Below, piece after piece: positions 24,874 through 33,910 of a stretch of DNA of 50,248 nucleotides. The stretch lies in the NCBI GenBank assembly GCA_003202005.1, contig QJJF01000017.1:1-50248 (forward strand). The letters are read 5' to 3'. The position numbers were made by a program, and so were the translations under genes. The DNA is from Williamsia faeni. GTDB lineage: Bacteria > Actinomycetota > Actinomycetes > Mycobacteriales > Mycobacteriaceae. The notes beneath the pieces were generated by a model. That model was not told where the DNA came from and made no database searches. It worked only from the letters and a program-made list of their open reading frames with translations. Position 1 is the first letter of the stretch; every line of letters begins with the position of its first letter.

Positions 24874-25979
24874 TGCGACAGTCCTGCCATGCCCTCGAGC
24901 ATTGCGGTAACCCCGAAGTCGGGGCCGAAATCAGACAATGTTCCAGTGGCACAACCCAGTTGACGCAGTCCCAACACGTTACATACTTCCTTCAGCAGCT
25001 GGCCGTCGAAGAACACCTTCTCGATCTGCGCATGCACTCTGGCGACCTTGTTGTCGTGATCGATGATGTTGTAGACGTTGTCCAGCAGCATCGGTGTGAT
25101 GTCCAGGAACTCGCCGATCTCCCGTTGATAATCCGACAGCGACTTCAGAACCGTATTGCCATTTGTGACAGTTGTTTTCAGATTGCCCTGATTGTCTCGC
25201 AGCAGGTCCTCGGCTTGCGACAGAATCTGGTTGATCTGAGCTCCGGTGTCGCCGGCACCAAGGTCCTGGTCGGCGAGGATGTCACTCAATTGGCTTATCG
25301 CAGAACCAAATTCACGGATCTGTCCGTCATTCGCGGCAGCGGCCCCCGTCAGCACCGAGAGGTTGTCGACGATGGTGGTGATCGCATTCTTGGTTTCGGC
25401 TCCACCGTCGGGCCCCATCCGAAGTGCGTCGGCGAGCTGCGTCAGTGCGGAACGAATATTCTCACCGTTGCCATTGGTGATCGCCGACCCGACATCCAAG
25501 AGTTGCGCGACCGGACCGGCACCCTTCCCGTCGCCCTGGAGTTCAACCGAGAGGTCGTCGGCCATCTTGAGCAACCGGTCGAACTCGACCGGAGTTTTGG
25601 TGCGATCCAACCCGACCTGATCATTGTTCTTCAACTTCGGCCCGCCGGTATAAGGCGGAGAAAGTTCGATGTGCCGATCGGTGAGGACCGACGTCGACAC
25701 GGTGACCACATTCACGTCCGCCGGGATCTCGACGTCACCGTCGATCTGCATCTCCACCTCAACCTGGGTGCCCTTCGGAGTGATCGTCTCGACCTTGCCC
25801 ACCGGCATGCCCAATATCGACACCGAATTGCCCTCGTACAGGCCCACGGCGTTGTCGAACATTGCCGTCACCCGCATCGATTCCTCAGAAGCGGTGACGG
25901 CCCGCACACTGCCGAAGCACACCACGGCAACCAGCATCACGATCACCACGACCTTGACCACTGCGCTACGCGTCCTCAT
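24870..25979 (-). CDS. mceD: MceD: MCE-family protein
   Basis: A 369-residue MCE protein with an N-terminal membrane helix (VVKVVVIVMLVAVVCFGSV), the MCE segment NSVSILGMPVGKVETITPKG and the later STSVLTDRHIELSP. A helical stalk follows and the end has two cysteines (EVCNVLGLRQLGCATG) typical of MceD and C-type subunits. The start at 25979 (MRTRSAVVKVV) overlaps the mceC stop by ATGA; in-frame sequence upstream of that lies inside mceC and is not used. It is part of the six-gene tunnel set. Confidence 0.93.
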   Translation of the reverse strand: MRTRSAVVKVVVIVMLVAVVCFGSVRAVTASEESMRVTAMFDNAVGLYEGNSVSILGMPVGKVETITPKGTQVEVEMQIDGDVEIPADVNVVTVSTSVLTDRHIELSPPYTGGPKLKNNDQVGLDRTKTPVEFDRLLKMADDLSVELQGDGKGAGPVAQLLDVGSAITNGNGENIRSALTQLADALRMGPDGGAETKNAITTIVDNLSVLTGAAAANDGQIREFGSAISQLSDILADQDLGAGDTGAQINQILSQAEDLLRDNQGNLKTTVTNGNTVLKSLSDYQREIGEFLDITPMLLDNVYNIIDHDNKVARVHAQIEKVFFDGQLLKEVCNVLGLRQLGCATGTLSDFGPDFGVTAMLEGMAGLSQ

Positions 25980-27028
25980 TTGCAGTCCTTGAGGTATTCG
26001 GGAAGATTCACCTGGTTGGCGCGACCGCTGACCGCGCACATCCAGGAGTCGACGAACGGTCCGGCGATAGAGGTGAAGTCGGCTTCGTTCGCATTGCCGG
26101 TGACGTTGGCGAAGTTGCGGATCGGAACCGGCAGGATCTGCATGGCGTTGCGCAGCAGATCATCGTTGGATGACAGCGTCTGCAACATCCCGTTCAGATT
26201 TGCGATCAGCTCGTCGACCGCGGGCCGGTCGTCCACCACGATCGTCTGCAGCTGATCGACCAGCTCGGTGGTCGCACCGAACAACTGATTGATCATCGCG
26301 CGCCGAGAGTTGATTGCCTGCAGCACCTCTCGCCCCTGTGAAATCAAGGAACCAAGGTTGCCCTGTTGTTTGCGGATCACATCGGTGAGTTGCTTGGTGC
26401 TGGTCAGCAGTGAACCGATCTGGCTCCGCCGATCGGCCATGATCGATGCCAGACTCTCGACATTGGTGAGGACCTGCGGAATCAGTTCCGGCGTGCCTTC
26501 CAGTTGATCCGAAAGCGTGGACATCGACTCACCGATGTTCTTGAAGTCGACCTGCTCGAACGTGGTGGTCGCACTCGTGATCAGCTGTTGCAGATCGTAC
26601 GGAACAGCGGTGTGCGCCAGGTTGATCCGACCATCGGGAAGACTGCCCGCGCCGGCCGGTTTGAGTTCGACATACCGCGACCCGAGCAACGTGGTCAGCT
26701 GAATCGAGGCAGTGGTGTCGGCACCGAGTTTGACGTCGTCGTCGACCTCGAGGGTAACCACGACGTGGTCGCCCGCCAATCGCGTCTGCGCAACCGTACC
26801 GACCGACACCCCGGCCACCGTGATCGAATCACCGGGGCTGACGCCGGCCGCCTGCGCGAAGTCGGCGTCGTACTTGACCTTGCCGATACCGGCTCCTGCA
26901 ATCTGCAGCAAAGCGAGGAGCAAAACCACGATGATGCCCAAGGTGATCACACCGAGGACCGCTTGATTGTGCTTTTCCACCGGCTGACGGATCACTCGAC
27001 CCGCGTTCGACGCCATTCGTTTCAGCAT
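25976..27028 (-). CDS. mceC: MceC: MCE-family protein
   Basis: A 350-residue MCE protein with a membrane helix at about residues 20-45 (VLGVITLGIIVVLLLALLQI), an MCE domain with VSPGDSITVAGVSVGTVAQT and TTLLGSRYVELKPAG, and a long helical part with SLLTSTKQLTDVIRKQQGNL. The C-terminus has a Cys pair (SWMCAVSG ... LKDCK) probably forming a disulphide. ATG 27028 (MLKRMASNAGRV) is chosen because GAGGA lies 4 bases upstream; the mceB stop is 7 bases before it. Confidence 0.92.
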   Translation of the reverse strand: MLKRMASNAGRVIRQPVEKHNQAVLGVITLGIIVVLLLALLQIAGAGIGKVKYDADFAQAAGVSPGDSITVAGVSVGTVAQTRLAGDHVVVTLEVDDDVKLGADTTASIQLTTLLGSRYVELKPAGAGSLPDGRINLAHTAVPYDLQQLITSATTTFEQVDFKNIGESMSTLSDQLEGTPELIPQVLTNVESLASIMADRRSQIGSLLTSTKQLTDVIRKQQGNLGSLISQGREVLQAINSRRAMINQLFGATTELVDQLQTIVVDDRPAVDELIANLNGMLQTLSSNDDLLRNAMQILPVPIRNFANVTGNANEADFTSIAGPFVDSWMCAVSGRANQVNLPEYLKDCK

Positions 27029-27035
27029 GATGTCC

Positions 27036-28070
27036 TCACTGGCACGCCGGGGAGAACTTGGTCTTGCCGCCGGGGGTGGCAGCATCGACGATGGACGGGA
27101 TCACATTGCTCAGGGCCGGAATGTATGTGACGTTCAGCGTGCACAGGTAGGTGTCGATGTAGGCCCCCGCCTGGGTCACACGGGCCAGCCCCTTCAGCAG
27201 GATCGGGACGTTGAATCCCAAGTAGGCGAAGGCGTCCAGGTTATCCATGTAGTGCTTGGCGAAACCTGGTTGCCGCGTGAGGAATTGATTCAGCTCAGGT
27301 GCGGCCTCATCGGCCAGGGTGGCAACCCGGCCGACCACCGTCGATATCGAATCAATCGAGGTCACGAGTTCTTCGCGCCGATCCGCCAACTGTCTGAACA
27401 TCGCCTGCGATTGGGTGATCACCGTGTCCACAGCGCCGCGTTGTTCGGCAAACGTGCGAACGATGCCGTCGAGATTGCCGATGATGTCTCCGAGTATCTG
27501 GTCCGGTCCGGCAAATGATTCGGCGAGTTCGGATGTCTGCGCGACCAGTGTGGTGATCGAACCGTTGTCGCCCTGCAGCGCCCGGATGATCGACGTGGTG
27601 ATGTTGTCGATCTGGTTGGGGTCCAACACGCTGAACAGCGGCTCGAATCCGTTGAGCAGCACCGAGATGTTGAACGACGGTTCGGTCCGTTCGAGGGGGA
27701 TCTCGCCGCCCTTCATGACCACCGGGTCACCCTGATCGCCCAGAGAGAGTCCGAGGTAACGCTGGCCGATGATGTTCTCGTAGGTGATGGAGGCCTTGGT
27801 GTTTCCATAGATCTGCTGGTCGGATTCCACCCGGAAGCCGACCTTGGCGACCAGCCCGTCGAGCTTGATCGAATCAACCCGCCCCACGCGGACACCGGCC
27901 ATCCGGACGTCGTCACCGATACCGAGGCCTGAAACATCGCTGAACACTGCGGTATACGCGGTCGACGGCCCGTCGACGCTGCGGCGCAGGGTGTTGAAAA
28001 CCGTCCAGGTCAACGCGATGGAGATGACCAGGAAGATGATCAGCCCGATGAGCGGCTTGCGATAACTCAT
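27036..28070 (-). CDS. mceB: MceB: MCE-family protein
   Basis: A 344-residue MCE protein. The N-terminal membrane helix is KPLIGLIIFLVISIALTWTV; the MCE domain contains GIGDDVRMAGVRVGRVDSIK and TYENIIGQRYLGLSLG. The helical part ends in a segment with paired cysteines (DTYLCTLNVTY ... KFSPACQ), the usual MceB ending. It overlaps the mceA stop by ATGA at 28067-28070. Confidence 0.94.
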   Translation of the reverse strand: MSYRKPLIGLIIFLVISIALTWTVFNTLRRSVDGPSTAYTAVFSDVSGLGIGDDVRMAGVRVGRVDSIKLDGLVAKVGFRVESDQQIYGNTKASITYENIIGQRYLGLSLGDQGDPVVMKGGEIPLERTEPSFNISVLLNGFEPLFSVLDPNQIDNITTSIIRALQGDNGSITTLVAQTSELAESFAGPDQILGDIIGNLDGIVRTFAEQRGAVDTVITQSQAMFRQLADRREELVTSIDSISTVVGRVATLADEAAPELNQFLTRQPGFAKHYMDNLDAFAYLGFNVPILLKGLARVTQAGAYIDTYLCTLNVTYIPALSNVIPSIVDAATPGGKTKFSPACQ

Positions 28071-29371
28071 GATTGCGGCCCCCCGTCCGCCGCCGCGACG
28101 TCGACCGTGGTTCCACGGGCGATCGGTCCGAGCAACAGGGTGGACGCGGCACTCGGTTCTTCACCGATGATCTTGCCGAGCACATCCTGTTCCTGCGCGC
28201 TGCCCACCGAACCGACGTTGCCACCCATCGGTGCGGACATGAAGTTCTGCGCGCCGTTGCGGGACGGGATCACCGAAATACCATCCCCGGCCGGTGCCGT
28301 TTGGCAGCTCGCACCTTCCAACTCGCCGTACCGCGGGCAGTCGGCCCGGGTGAACATTCGGTGGGGAGTGAACTGGAACAGGAACTTTCCGGCGCCGTTC
28401 TTCGCTCCGACCGGCCAGAATTCCTCGAACCACTTGTCGGAGATGTTCGCCAGACTGGTGGTGATCTGGGTGAACGACGATCCACCGTCTGCGAGGACGC
28501 CGAGCACCGGCGACAGATCCGTCGTGATCCCGATGATCGTGTCGGTGTTGTTCACCAGCGCGGTGTTCACCGTCGTCAAAGTGGTCGAAGCCCCGGCCAG
28601 CAAATCGTTGATGCCCCGGTTCTTCTCTGCGAGTGTCTTCATCGGCACCACCGCACTGTGCATCACATCGAGCAACTCGGGCGCCGACTCGTTCAGCCCC
28701 TGGACCGCGCCGCTCAGCGAGCTCAGTGTCGACGGCCCGCCACCGGGCCCGACGATCGCATCGAATTCCCTGGTGATCCGATCGAGTGCGGCTCCGGCAT
28801 CAGAGATCTCGGCACCATGGCGATCGGTGGCCTCCGCTACCGCGGCCAGGATTCCCACGGTCTCATCGGTGCCCACACGGGCCGACGCGGCGATGATCTC
28901 GCGGAGCTTGGTCATCGCGGTCTGCAACTGGATGGTCGAGGCACTCGCATCCTGGTTGATGATCGCCCCTTCACTCAGTGGCGCTGCCGCACCGTTGTCG
29001 ATCAGCTGGATGGACGAGACGGCAAAGACGTTGCTGGGCACCACCCTTGCCGTCACCGTTCGTGGAATGTTGTGCGCGTACGCGGGATCGAGTGCGAGGT
29101 CGACGTGGTTCATTCCGCCGGCCTCACCCGGTTCGAGCCCGGTGACGGAGCCGACCAGCAGCCCTCGATACTTCACGTCGGAGTTGTTGGGCAGACCATC
29201 ACCGACATCGGCGAGTACGGCAGTGGCCTTCATGACATCGTCGAACTTGCCGTTCACCTTGGCCATCAACGCCACCAGGAGCAGCGCGACCACGATCAGG
29301 GTTCCGAGACCGATCAGATACAGCCTCAGGTTGGAGTGGCCCCTCGGGTCCGCGTCGAACACGACTGCCAT
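28067..29371 (-). CDS. mceA: MceA: MCE-family protein
   Basis: A 434-residue MCE protein, the first of the six. It has a membrane helix at about residues 17-38, MCE segments NNSDVKYRGLLVGSVTGLEP and VPSNVFAVSSIQLIDNGAAA, a long helical domain and a low-complexity C-terminus. Cys pair positions (RADCPRYG ... GASCQTA) match other MceA proteins. ATG 29371 (MAVVFDADPRGHSNLR) lies 2 bases after the yrbEB stop. Upstream in-frame codons belong to the yrbEB region and are not used. Confidence 0.93.
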   Translation of the reverse strand: MAVVFDADPRGHSNLRLYLIGLGTLIVVALLLVALMAKVNGKFDDVMKATAVLADVGDGLPNNSDVKYRGLLVGSVTGLEPGEAGGMNHVDLALDPAYAHNIPRTVTARVVPSNVFAVSSIQLIDNGAAAPLSEGAIINQDASASTIQLQTAMTKLREIIAASARVGTDETVGILAAVAEATDRHGAEISDAGAALDRITREFDAIVGPGGGPSTLSSLSGAVQGLNESAPELLDVMHSAVVPMKTLAEKNRGINDLLAGASTTLTTVNTALVNNTDTIIGITTDLSPVLGVLADGGSSFTQITTSLANISDKWFEEFWPVGAKNGAGKFLFQFTPHRMFTRADCPRYGELEGASCQTAPAGDGISVIPSRNGAQNFMSAPMGGNVGSVGSAQEQDVLGKIIGEEPSAASTLLLGPIARGTTVDVAAADGGPQS

Positions 29372-29373
29372 CG

Positions 29374-30228
29374 CTAACCACCGAGCCTTGCGCCGGTGCC
29401 GACTCCCCAAAAGGCCATCGTCAGCAACAGATTCAGGACGATCATCACCGAGATACTCGCGCGCATCGCCCGGCCGGCCGCTGTACCCACACCTTGCGGC
29501 CCGCCGGCCGCGTAGAAGCCGTAGTAGCACTGGATGGTCGAGGTGACGATCACAAAGATGATGGCTTTGAGCAGGGAGTAGAAGACATCAGGGCCACCGA
29601 GAACCAGCCGGAAATAGTGCTCGTACGTTCCGGCCGGCATACCGCTCGAGAAGCCGACGATCAGTTGCACCGTCACGTAATTCAGTGTCAGGCAGGCGAG
29701 GTAGAGCGGGACGATGGCAACCATCGACGCCAGCAAGCGGGTGGTCACCAGGTACGGGATCGGCCGGATCGCCAGAGCCTCCATCGCGTCGATCTCCTCG
29801 GAGATCCGCATCGCACCGAGTTGCGCGGTGAACCGGCATCCTGCCTGTGCGGCGAAGGCCAGCGAGGCCATGATCGGCGCCAATTCCCGGGTGACCGCGG
29901 TGGATGCGACCATTCCCGTGGCCGGTTCCAGGCCGAGCAGGTGCAGTGCCTGATAGCCCTCGATCGCCACCAGGGCACCGGCCGCCGCACCGAGCACGAT
30001 GATCACCCCGGCGGTGCCACCGCCGACAACGATCGATCCGTTACCCCAGGTCACGTCGGACAGAATCCGGAGGAACTCCTTGCGATAGTGGCGCAGCGTC
30101 AACGGGATCGACACCAGCGCGCGGACCAGGAAGGCGACCATGTGGCCCAGCCGCATGACCAGGACGCCCTGCACATTGACGACCTTGGCGAAGGTGCGCG
30201 CTCCGGTCGGGTAGTACTTCGAGGCCAC
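29374..30228 (-). CDS. yrbEB: YrbEB: Mce permease (MlaE family)
   Basis: A 284-residue integral membrane protein of the MlaE/YrbE family with about five or six helices. The family signature is AAQAGCRFTAQLGAMRISEE, followed by IDAMEALAIRPIPYLVTTRL. Two YrbE proteins form the inner-membrane channel of Mce transporters, driven by the MceG ATPase (not in this window). The start is GTG at 30228, immediately after the yrbEA stop (TAAGTG), so the two are tightly coupled. Confidence 0.95.
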   Translation of the reverse strand: MASKYYPTGARTFAKVVNVQGVLVMRLGHMVAFLVRALVSIPLTLRHYRKEFLRILSDVTWGNGSIVVGGGTAGVIIVLGAAAGALVAIEGYQALHLLGLEPATGMVASTAVTRELAPIMASLAFAAQAGCRFTAQLGAMRISEEIDAMEALAIRPIPYLVTTRLLASMVAIVPLYLACLTLNYVTVQLIVGFSSGMPAGTYEHYFRLVLGGPDVFYSLLKAIIFVIVTSTIQCYYGFYAAGGPQGVGTAAGRAMRASISVMIVLNLLLTMAFWGVGTGARLGG

Positions 30229-31146
30229 TTAGAACCCCGTCCGCGGAAACAGCAGGACGTACAGCTGTGTGAGGGCGACGTTGACCACCATGAGCAAGAT
30301 GATCGAGGCGACGACGGTCGCGTTGACCGAGTTCGCGACACCCGCCGGGCCGCCCCTGGTGTTCAAACCCTTGTGGCAGGCCACGATTGCGACTATCGCA
30401 CCGAAAATCACCGCTTTGAGCATCGTCAGATAGAAGTCGCCGACCGTGGCGAAGGAAGCGAACGTGGAGACGAACGTGCCGGGAGTTCCGCCCTGCACGA
30501 ACGTGTTGAACAGATAGCCCGAGAAGAAGCCGACGAAGCAGACGACTCCGGTGAGGCTGACACCGACGAGGATCGCGGCCGCCAGACGGGGCACCACCAG
30601 TCGCTGGATCACCGAGAGCCCCATCACCTCCATCGCGTCGATCTCATCGCGAATCTTGCGGGACCCCAGATCCGCACAAATCGCCGAACCGGCGGCCGAG
30701 GCCATCAACAGCGCGGCTACCATCGGGGCGCCCTGACGGATGACCGCAAGACCACTTGCGGCGCCGGCCATGGACGTTGCACCGACTTGTCCTGCCAGCA
30801 GCGCGAATTGAATGGACAGGGTCATCCCGATGGGAACGGCCACGAATACGGTCGGCATCGCGGACGCCGAAGCCATGAACGCCGACTGGCGGATGAACTC
30901 GACAAAGGGAAACCGCAATCGCACGATGTCCATGAACAGGTACTGGATCGTCCGCAGTCCCAACACACATTGGCCACCGACGGTATCGAGTGAGGCGACC
31001 GGATGCCGGCGGACATAGCCGCGCATCCATCCGGTGATCTCACCGACGGCGGACCGCGCCTGCACCCGATCCTCCGGTTCGGTACCCCGACCGCGAGGCA
31101 CCGTTTCGCCTGAACCGGTCACTGACGGCTGATCGATGATGGCCAT
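30229..31146 (-). CDS. yrbEA: YrbEA: Mce permease (MlaE family), first gene of the mce operon
   Basis: A 305-residue MlaE-family permease. The conserved coupling-helix region is ASAAGSAICADLGSRKIRDE, then IDAMEVMGLSVIQRLVVPRL. The N-terminal 45 residues are polar (SVTGSGETVPRGRGTEPEDR and on) and longer than in many homologues, so the start could be later. ATG 31146 is preferred over TTG 31152. The 214-base gap to the SDR gene upstream may hold the promoter and contains a strong dyad. Confidence 0.93.
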   Translation of the reverse strand: MAIIDQPSVTGSGETVPRGRGTEPEDRVQARSAVGEITGWMRGYVRRHPVASLDTVGGQCVLGLRTIQYLFMDIVRLRFPFVEFIRQSAFMASASAMPTVFVAVPIGMTLSIQFALLAGQVGATSMAGAASGLAVIRQGAPMVAALLMASAAGSAICADLGSRKIRDEIDAMEVMGLSVIQRLVVPRLAAAILVGVSLTGVVCFVGFFSGYLFNTFVQGGTPGTFVSTFASFATVGDFYLTMLKAVIFGAIVAIVACHKGLNTRGGPAGVANSVNATVVASIILLMVVNVALTQLYVLLFPRTGF

Positions 31147-31234
31147 CAACAACTCTGGGCGAGCGTTGTGTGCACACGATGGTTCACAACAATTGACGAG
31201 CGTTCACACTTCATTTCTTGCTTCCCCCTTGATC

Positions 31235-31284
31235 CCTCATGATCGCAACCGGCGGAATGGCTTTCACCGATTGCGATCATGAGG
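31235..31284. repeat. 14-bp perfect inverted repeat upstream of yrbEA
   Basis: CCTCATGATCGCAA (31235-31248) and TTGCGATCATGAGG (31271-31284) are perfect inverted copies with a 22-base spacer; after one mismatch three more pairs are possible (CGG/CCG). It lies about 90-140 bases upstream of yrbEA and about 75 bases after the SDR stop. No U-run follows on either side, so an operator is at least as likely as a terminator. Confidence 0.6.
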
Positions 31285-31360
31285 CGACAAGTTTTGAGTA
31301 TGACTGTTGCCGATCACGAACTGCACTGATCGACCGGATTCCCCCAACCCGATCATCCGG

Positions 31361-32131
31361 TCAGATGTACCAGCCTCCGTTGACTCCGATGATCTGTCCG
31401 GTGATGAACCCGGCCTGTTCGCTGCACAGGAACGCGGCTGCCGCCCCGACATCGTCAGGCAGGCCTGCCCGGCGTACCGGGGTCATCGCGGCAAGATCGC
31501 TGATCGCCGGGATGTATCCGTTCTGGACTCCCTGCTGCGCCATCGGGGTGTCGATGATCGACGGCGGAATGGTGTTCACCGTGATCCCCTCCGGTGAATA
31601 CTCGTACGCCAGTGCTTTGGTCAGGGCGATCACGCCGCCCTTCGACGCAACATAGTGCGCCCGTTGTGGTGCGCCACCCTGGGCGCTGGACGACGAGATC
31701 GTGACGATCCGCCCCCAGCCGGCTGCGGTCATATCCGGTATGACCGCCTGGGCCGCGTTGAACGTTCCGGTGAGGTTCACCGCGATCATCCGTTCCCACC
31801 CCTGCGCCGTGATGTCGGTGAAGGGCAGTTGCGCTTCGATGCCGGCACTGGTCACCAGGATCTGAACAGGACCGAATGCCTCCCGCACCTGTCCGAGTGC
31901 GGTGTCGATCGCGGCCCGGTCGGTGACGTCGACCTCCGCCGACATCGCCTCGGACCCGCCGGCCCGCAGATCCTCGGCTGCCTTGTGCGCTTCGTCGCCG
32001 TTCTGGTCGAAGATCGCGATGCGATGTCCGGCCGCCGCCAGGTGCGTCGCCACCGACAGGCCGATACCCGAGGCCCCGCCGGTGATGACGGCCACGCGGC
32101 TCACAGTGCCGTCGTTCGTCAGTTCGGTCAT
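31361..32131 (-). CDS. Short-chain dehydrogenase/reductase (FabG-like)
   Basis: A 256-residue classical SDR. The cofactor motif is TGGASGIGLSVA, followed by NLTGTF, TISSSSAQGG (catalytic Ser) and YVASKGG (catalytic Tyr and Lys), ending with the FabG-like GFITGQIIGVNGGWYI. It would oxidise or reduce a hydroxy/keto group. It lies 8 bases after the P450 gene and just before the mce operon, so a role in modifying the lipid or sterol imported by that operon is plausible but inferred. Confidence 0.9.
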   Translation of the reverse strand: MTELTNDGTVSRVAVITGGASGIGLSVATHLAAAGHRIAIFDQNGDEAHKAAEDLRAGGSEAMSAEVDVTDRAAIDTALGQVREAFGPVQILVTSAGIEAQLPFTDITAQGWERMIAVNLTGTFNAAQAVIPDMTAAGWGRIVTISSSSAQGGAPQRAHYVASKGGVIALTKALAYEYSPEGITVNTIPPSIIDTPMAQQGVQNGYIPAISDLAAMTPVRRAGLPDDVGAAAAFLCSEQAGFITGQIIGVNGGWYI

Positions 32132-32139
32132 CGGCGCGC

Positions 32140-33417
32140 TCAGTCGATCGGGGTGAAGTCGAGGTACAACTCGGTCAGACCACGCAGGATGTAGGTCGGT
32201 TCGTAGTTGAAGACACGAGCATCCGCCGGACCGTGCTTCTCCTCGTTGATCCGGATATCGCCCATCCGATCGAGGAATCGGTTGAACGACACCTGACCCT
32301 CGACCTTGGCCAACGGACCACCTGGGCAGGAGTGGATGCCACGGCCGAAGGCCATCTGCTCCTTGACGTTGTGGCGTTCGAGGTCCAGGTGGTGCGGGTC
32401 CTCGAATCGTGACGGGTCACGGTTGATCGCACCGACACAGAGCATCACGGTCGTGCCGGCTTTGACTTCCAGGTCGCCGACCGTGGTGGTCTTCTTGGCC
32501 AGCCGGAACGTCGACTTGACCGGGCCCTCCATCCGGAGGACTTCTTCGATGAAGTTTCCGATGAGCTCACGGTCATCGCGAATGCGCTGTTGCAACTCCG
32601 GATCTTCCGCGAGGAACTTGAGTCCGGCGCTGAGGAGCTTGACCGTGGTCTCCTGGCCGGCCGCGAACACGAATGTCGCCGAGCGCACCACGTCGATGAC
32701 CTCGGGGGTCGAACCGTCCGGATACTTGGCCTCGGCCAGCGCGGTCAGCACGTCGCCGCGGGGCTCTTTCCTTCGATCCTCGATGTACTGGCTGAACTTC
32801 GAGTCGAGCCATTCGAGCGGATTCTGGTCGAGTACATCCTTGTCGAGCGCTCCGACCACAGCACCTGGACGCGGCGACCCCAGCCGGATGCGGAACTCGT
32901 CGTGGTCCTCTTCGGGCACACCGAGAAGATCGGCAATGACCAACAGCGCGAACGGTTTTGCGTAGTCCTTCAAGATCTCGGTGCTACCGGACTTGACGAA
33001 CTCGTCGAGTTGCGTGTCGGCCAGCCGCCACATGAACTCTTCGTTTTCCTTGACGCGACGCGGCGTGAACAGGCGGTTCAGCAGACCCCGGGACAGCTTG
33101 TGCTCCGGATTGTCCATCGTGACCATGTGCTCATGCATGATCATCTCGGGGCGGTGCTTTGCGATGAGATCGCTGATGTCGTCGCCCTCAGGGGTGAACG
33201 GCAGATCGGGGAATGGTCCACCGACCGCGTTGCAGGACGAGAAATTCTCGGTGTCACGGTATACGGCGAGCGCCTCGTCATGGCCGGTCACCGCCACCAC
33301 TCCGTGATGGGGTTCGACCAGAACCGGGCACTTGGACCGCATGTGGTCCAGGTACGGATTCGGGTCACGAATTATCGACTGGTCCGTAAAAAAGTCGATC
33401 GAATCGAAGTCACTCAC
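32140..33417 (-). CDS. Cytochrome P450
   Basis: A 425-residue soluble bacterial P450. The haem-binding loop is AFGRGIHSCPGGPLAKVEG with Cys364 as the haem ligand. The I-helix oxygen-activation motif is FVFAAGQETTVKLL, and the K-helix ExxR is in IEEVLRMEGPVKSTFRL. GTG 33417 (SDFDSIDFFTDQSI after the start) is chosen because GGAGGG lies 7 bases upstream; more upstream sequence in the same frame is not P450-like. The CYP family cannot be assigned by eye. The P450-SDR-mce order suggests oxidation of an imported lipid or terpenoid. A 290-base upstream region carries a doubled dyad. Confidence 0.93.
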   Translation of the reverse strand: MSDFDSIDFFTDQSIIRDPNPYLDHMRSKCPVLVEPHHGVVAVTGHDEALAVYRDTENFSSCNAVGGPFPDLPFTPEGDDISDLIAKHRPEMIMHEHMVTMDNPEHKLSRGLLNRLFTPRRVKENEEFMWRLADTQLDEFVKSGSTEILKDYAKPFALLVIADLLGVPEEDHDEFRIRLGSPRPGAVVGALDKDVLDQNPLEWLDSKFSQYIEDRRKEPRGDVLTALAEAKYPDGSTPEVIDVVRSATFVFAAGQETTVKLLSAGLKFLAEDPELQQRIRDDRELIGNFIEEVLRMEGPVKSTFRLAKKTTTVGDLEVKAGTTVMLCVGAINRDPSRFEDPHHLDLERHNVKEQMAFGRGIHSCPGGPLAKVEGQVSFNRFLDRMGDIRINEEKHGPADARVFNYEPTYILRGLTELYLDFTPID

Positions 33418-33507
33418 TGATACGCCCTCCCTCGTAGTGCATGACTGGCCGGTGCCATTCACGTTCGCGATGTATCCGGACCCTGGGCTGTGTCCGTCCC
33501 CGCCACT

Positions 33508-33539
33508 TGCTGAGCACTCGCCTTGCAGTGCTGAGCACT
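33508..33539. promoter_or_regulatory. Doubled TGCTGAGCACT motif upstream of the P450 gene
   Basis: TGCTGAGCACT occurs at 33508-33518 and 33529-33539, exactly 21 bases apart. The second copy is a full dyad, AGTGCT-G-AGCACT (33527-33539). It lies about 90-120 bases upstream of the P450 start and resembles an operator bound by two dimers on the same DNA face, for example a TetR-family repressor. The rest of the 33418-33706 gap shows nothing clear. Confidence 0.5.
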
Positions 33540-33706
33540 TGAATAGCATGCCTGATCAATTGAGGTCAAGATCACTTTTTCGAAAATACGTAGCGACCAA
33601 TCACAGAAACCCCACCTGCCAGACCCTCCTCCAATGCGCCGGCGGCGATAATACCGCAGTGCTTACCGAATAGGCAACGGTATTGGGTTTGGCGCTGGTC
33701 CAGGGG

Positions 33707-33910
33707 TTAAGCCAGGAGACTGTCGACGATCGATCGCGCGGTTGGTATCGCGGCCCCATCACCCATCCGGGCTCCGGTGTTGGCAGCGGCCACAATGGCG
33801 TCCAGCTGAAAGGCCAGGGCGTGGGCGTCGCGCCCGGCGAGATGGCCCTGGACCGGGGCGCGGCGAATTTCTAGCTCCAGCAGCGCGAACCAATCGCGGC
33901 GGTCGGCGTC
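33707..33910 (-). pseudogene. TetR-family regulator remnant, C-terminal part only
   Basis: The minus strand reads RRDWFALLELEIRRAPVQGH, then LAGRDAHALAFQLDAIVAAA and the end AAIPTARSIVDSLLA, which matches the C-terminal ligand domain of actinobacterial TetR regulators. The N-terminal helix-turn-helix is absent: upstream of about 33910 the sequence becomes the inverted SGNH-hydrolase remnant. Without a DNA-binding domain it cannot act as a repressor. It might once have controlled the neighbouring P450 operon. An open frame continues to 34015 but that part is not TetR-like. Confidence 0.6.

Noticed and set aside
29136-29152. A tRNA T-loop-like GGTTCGAGCCC
   Set aside because: It lies inside mceA in frame and no acceptor stem or anticodon arm can be formed around it.
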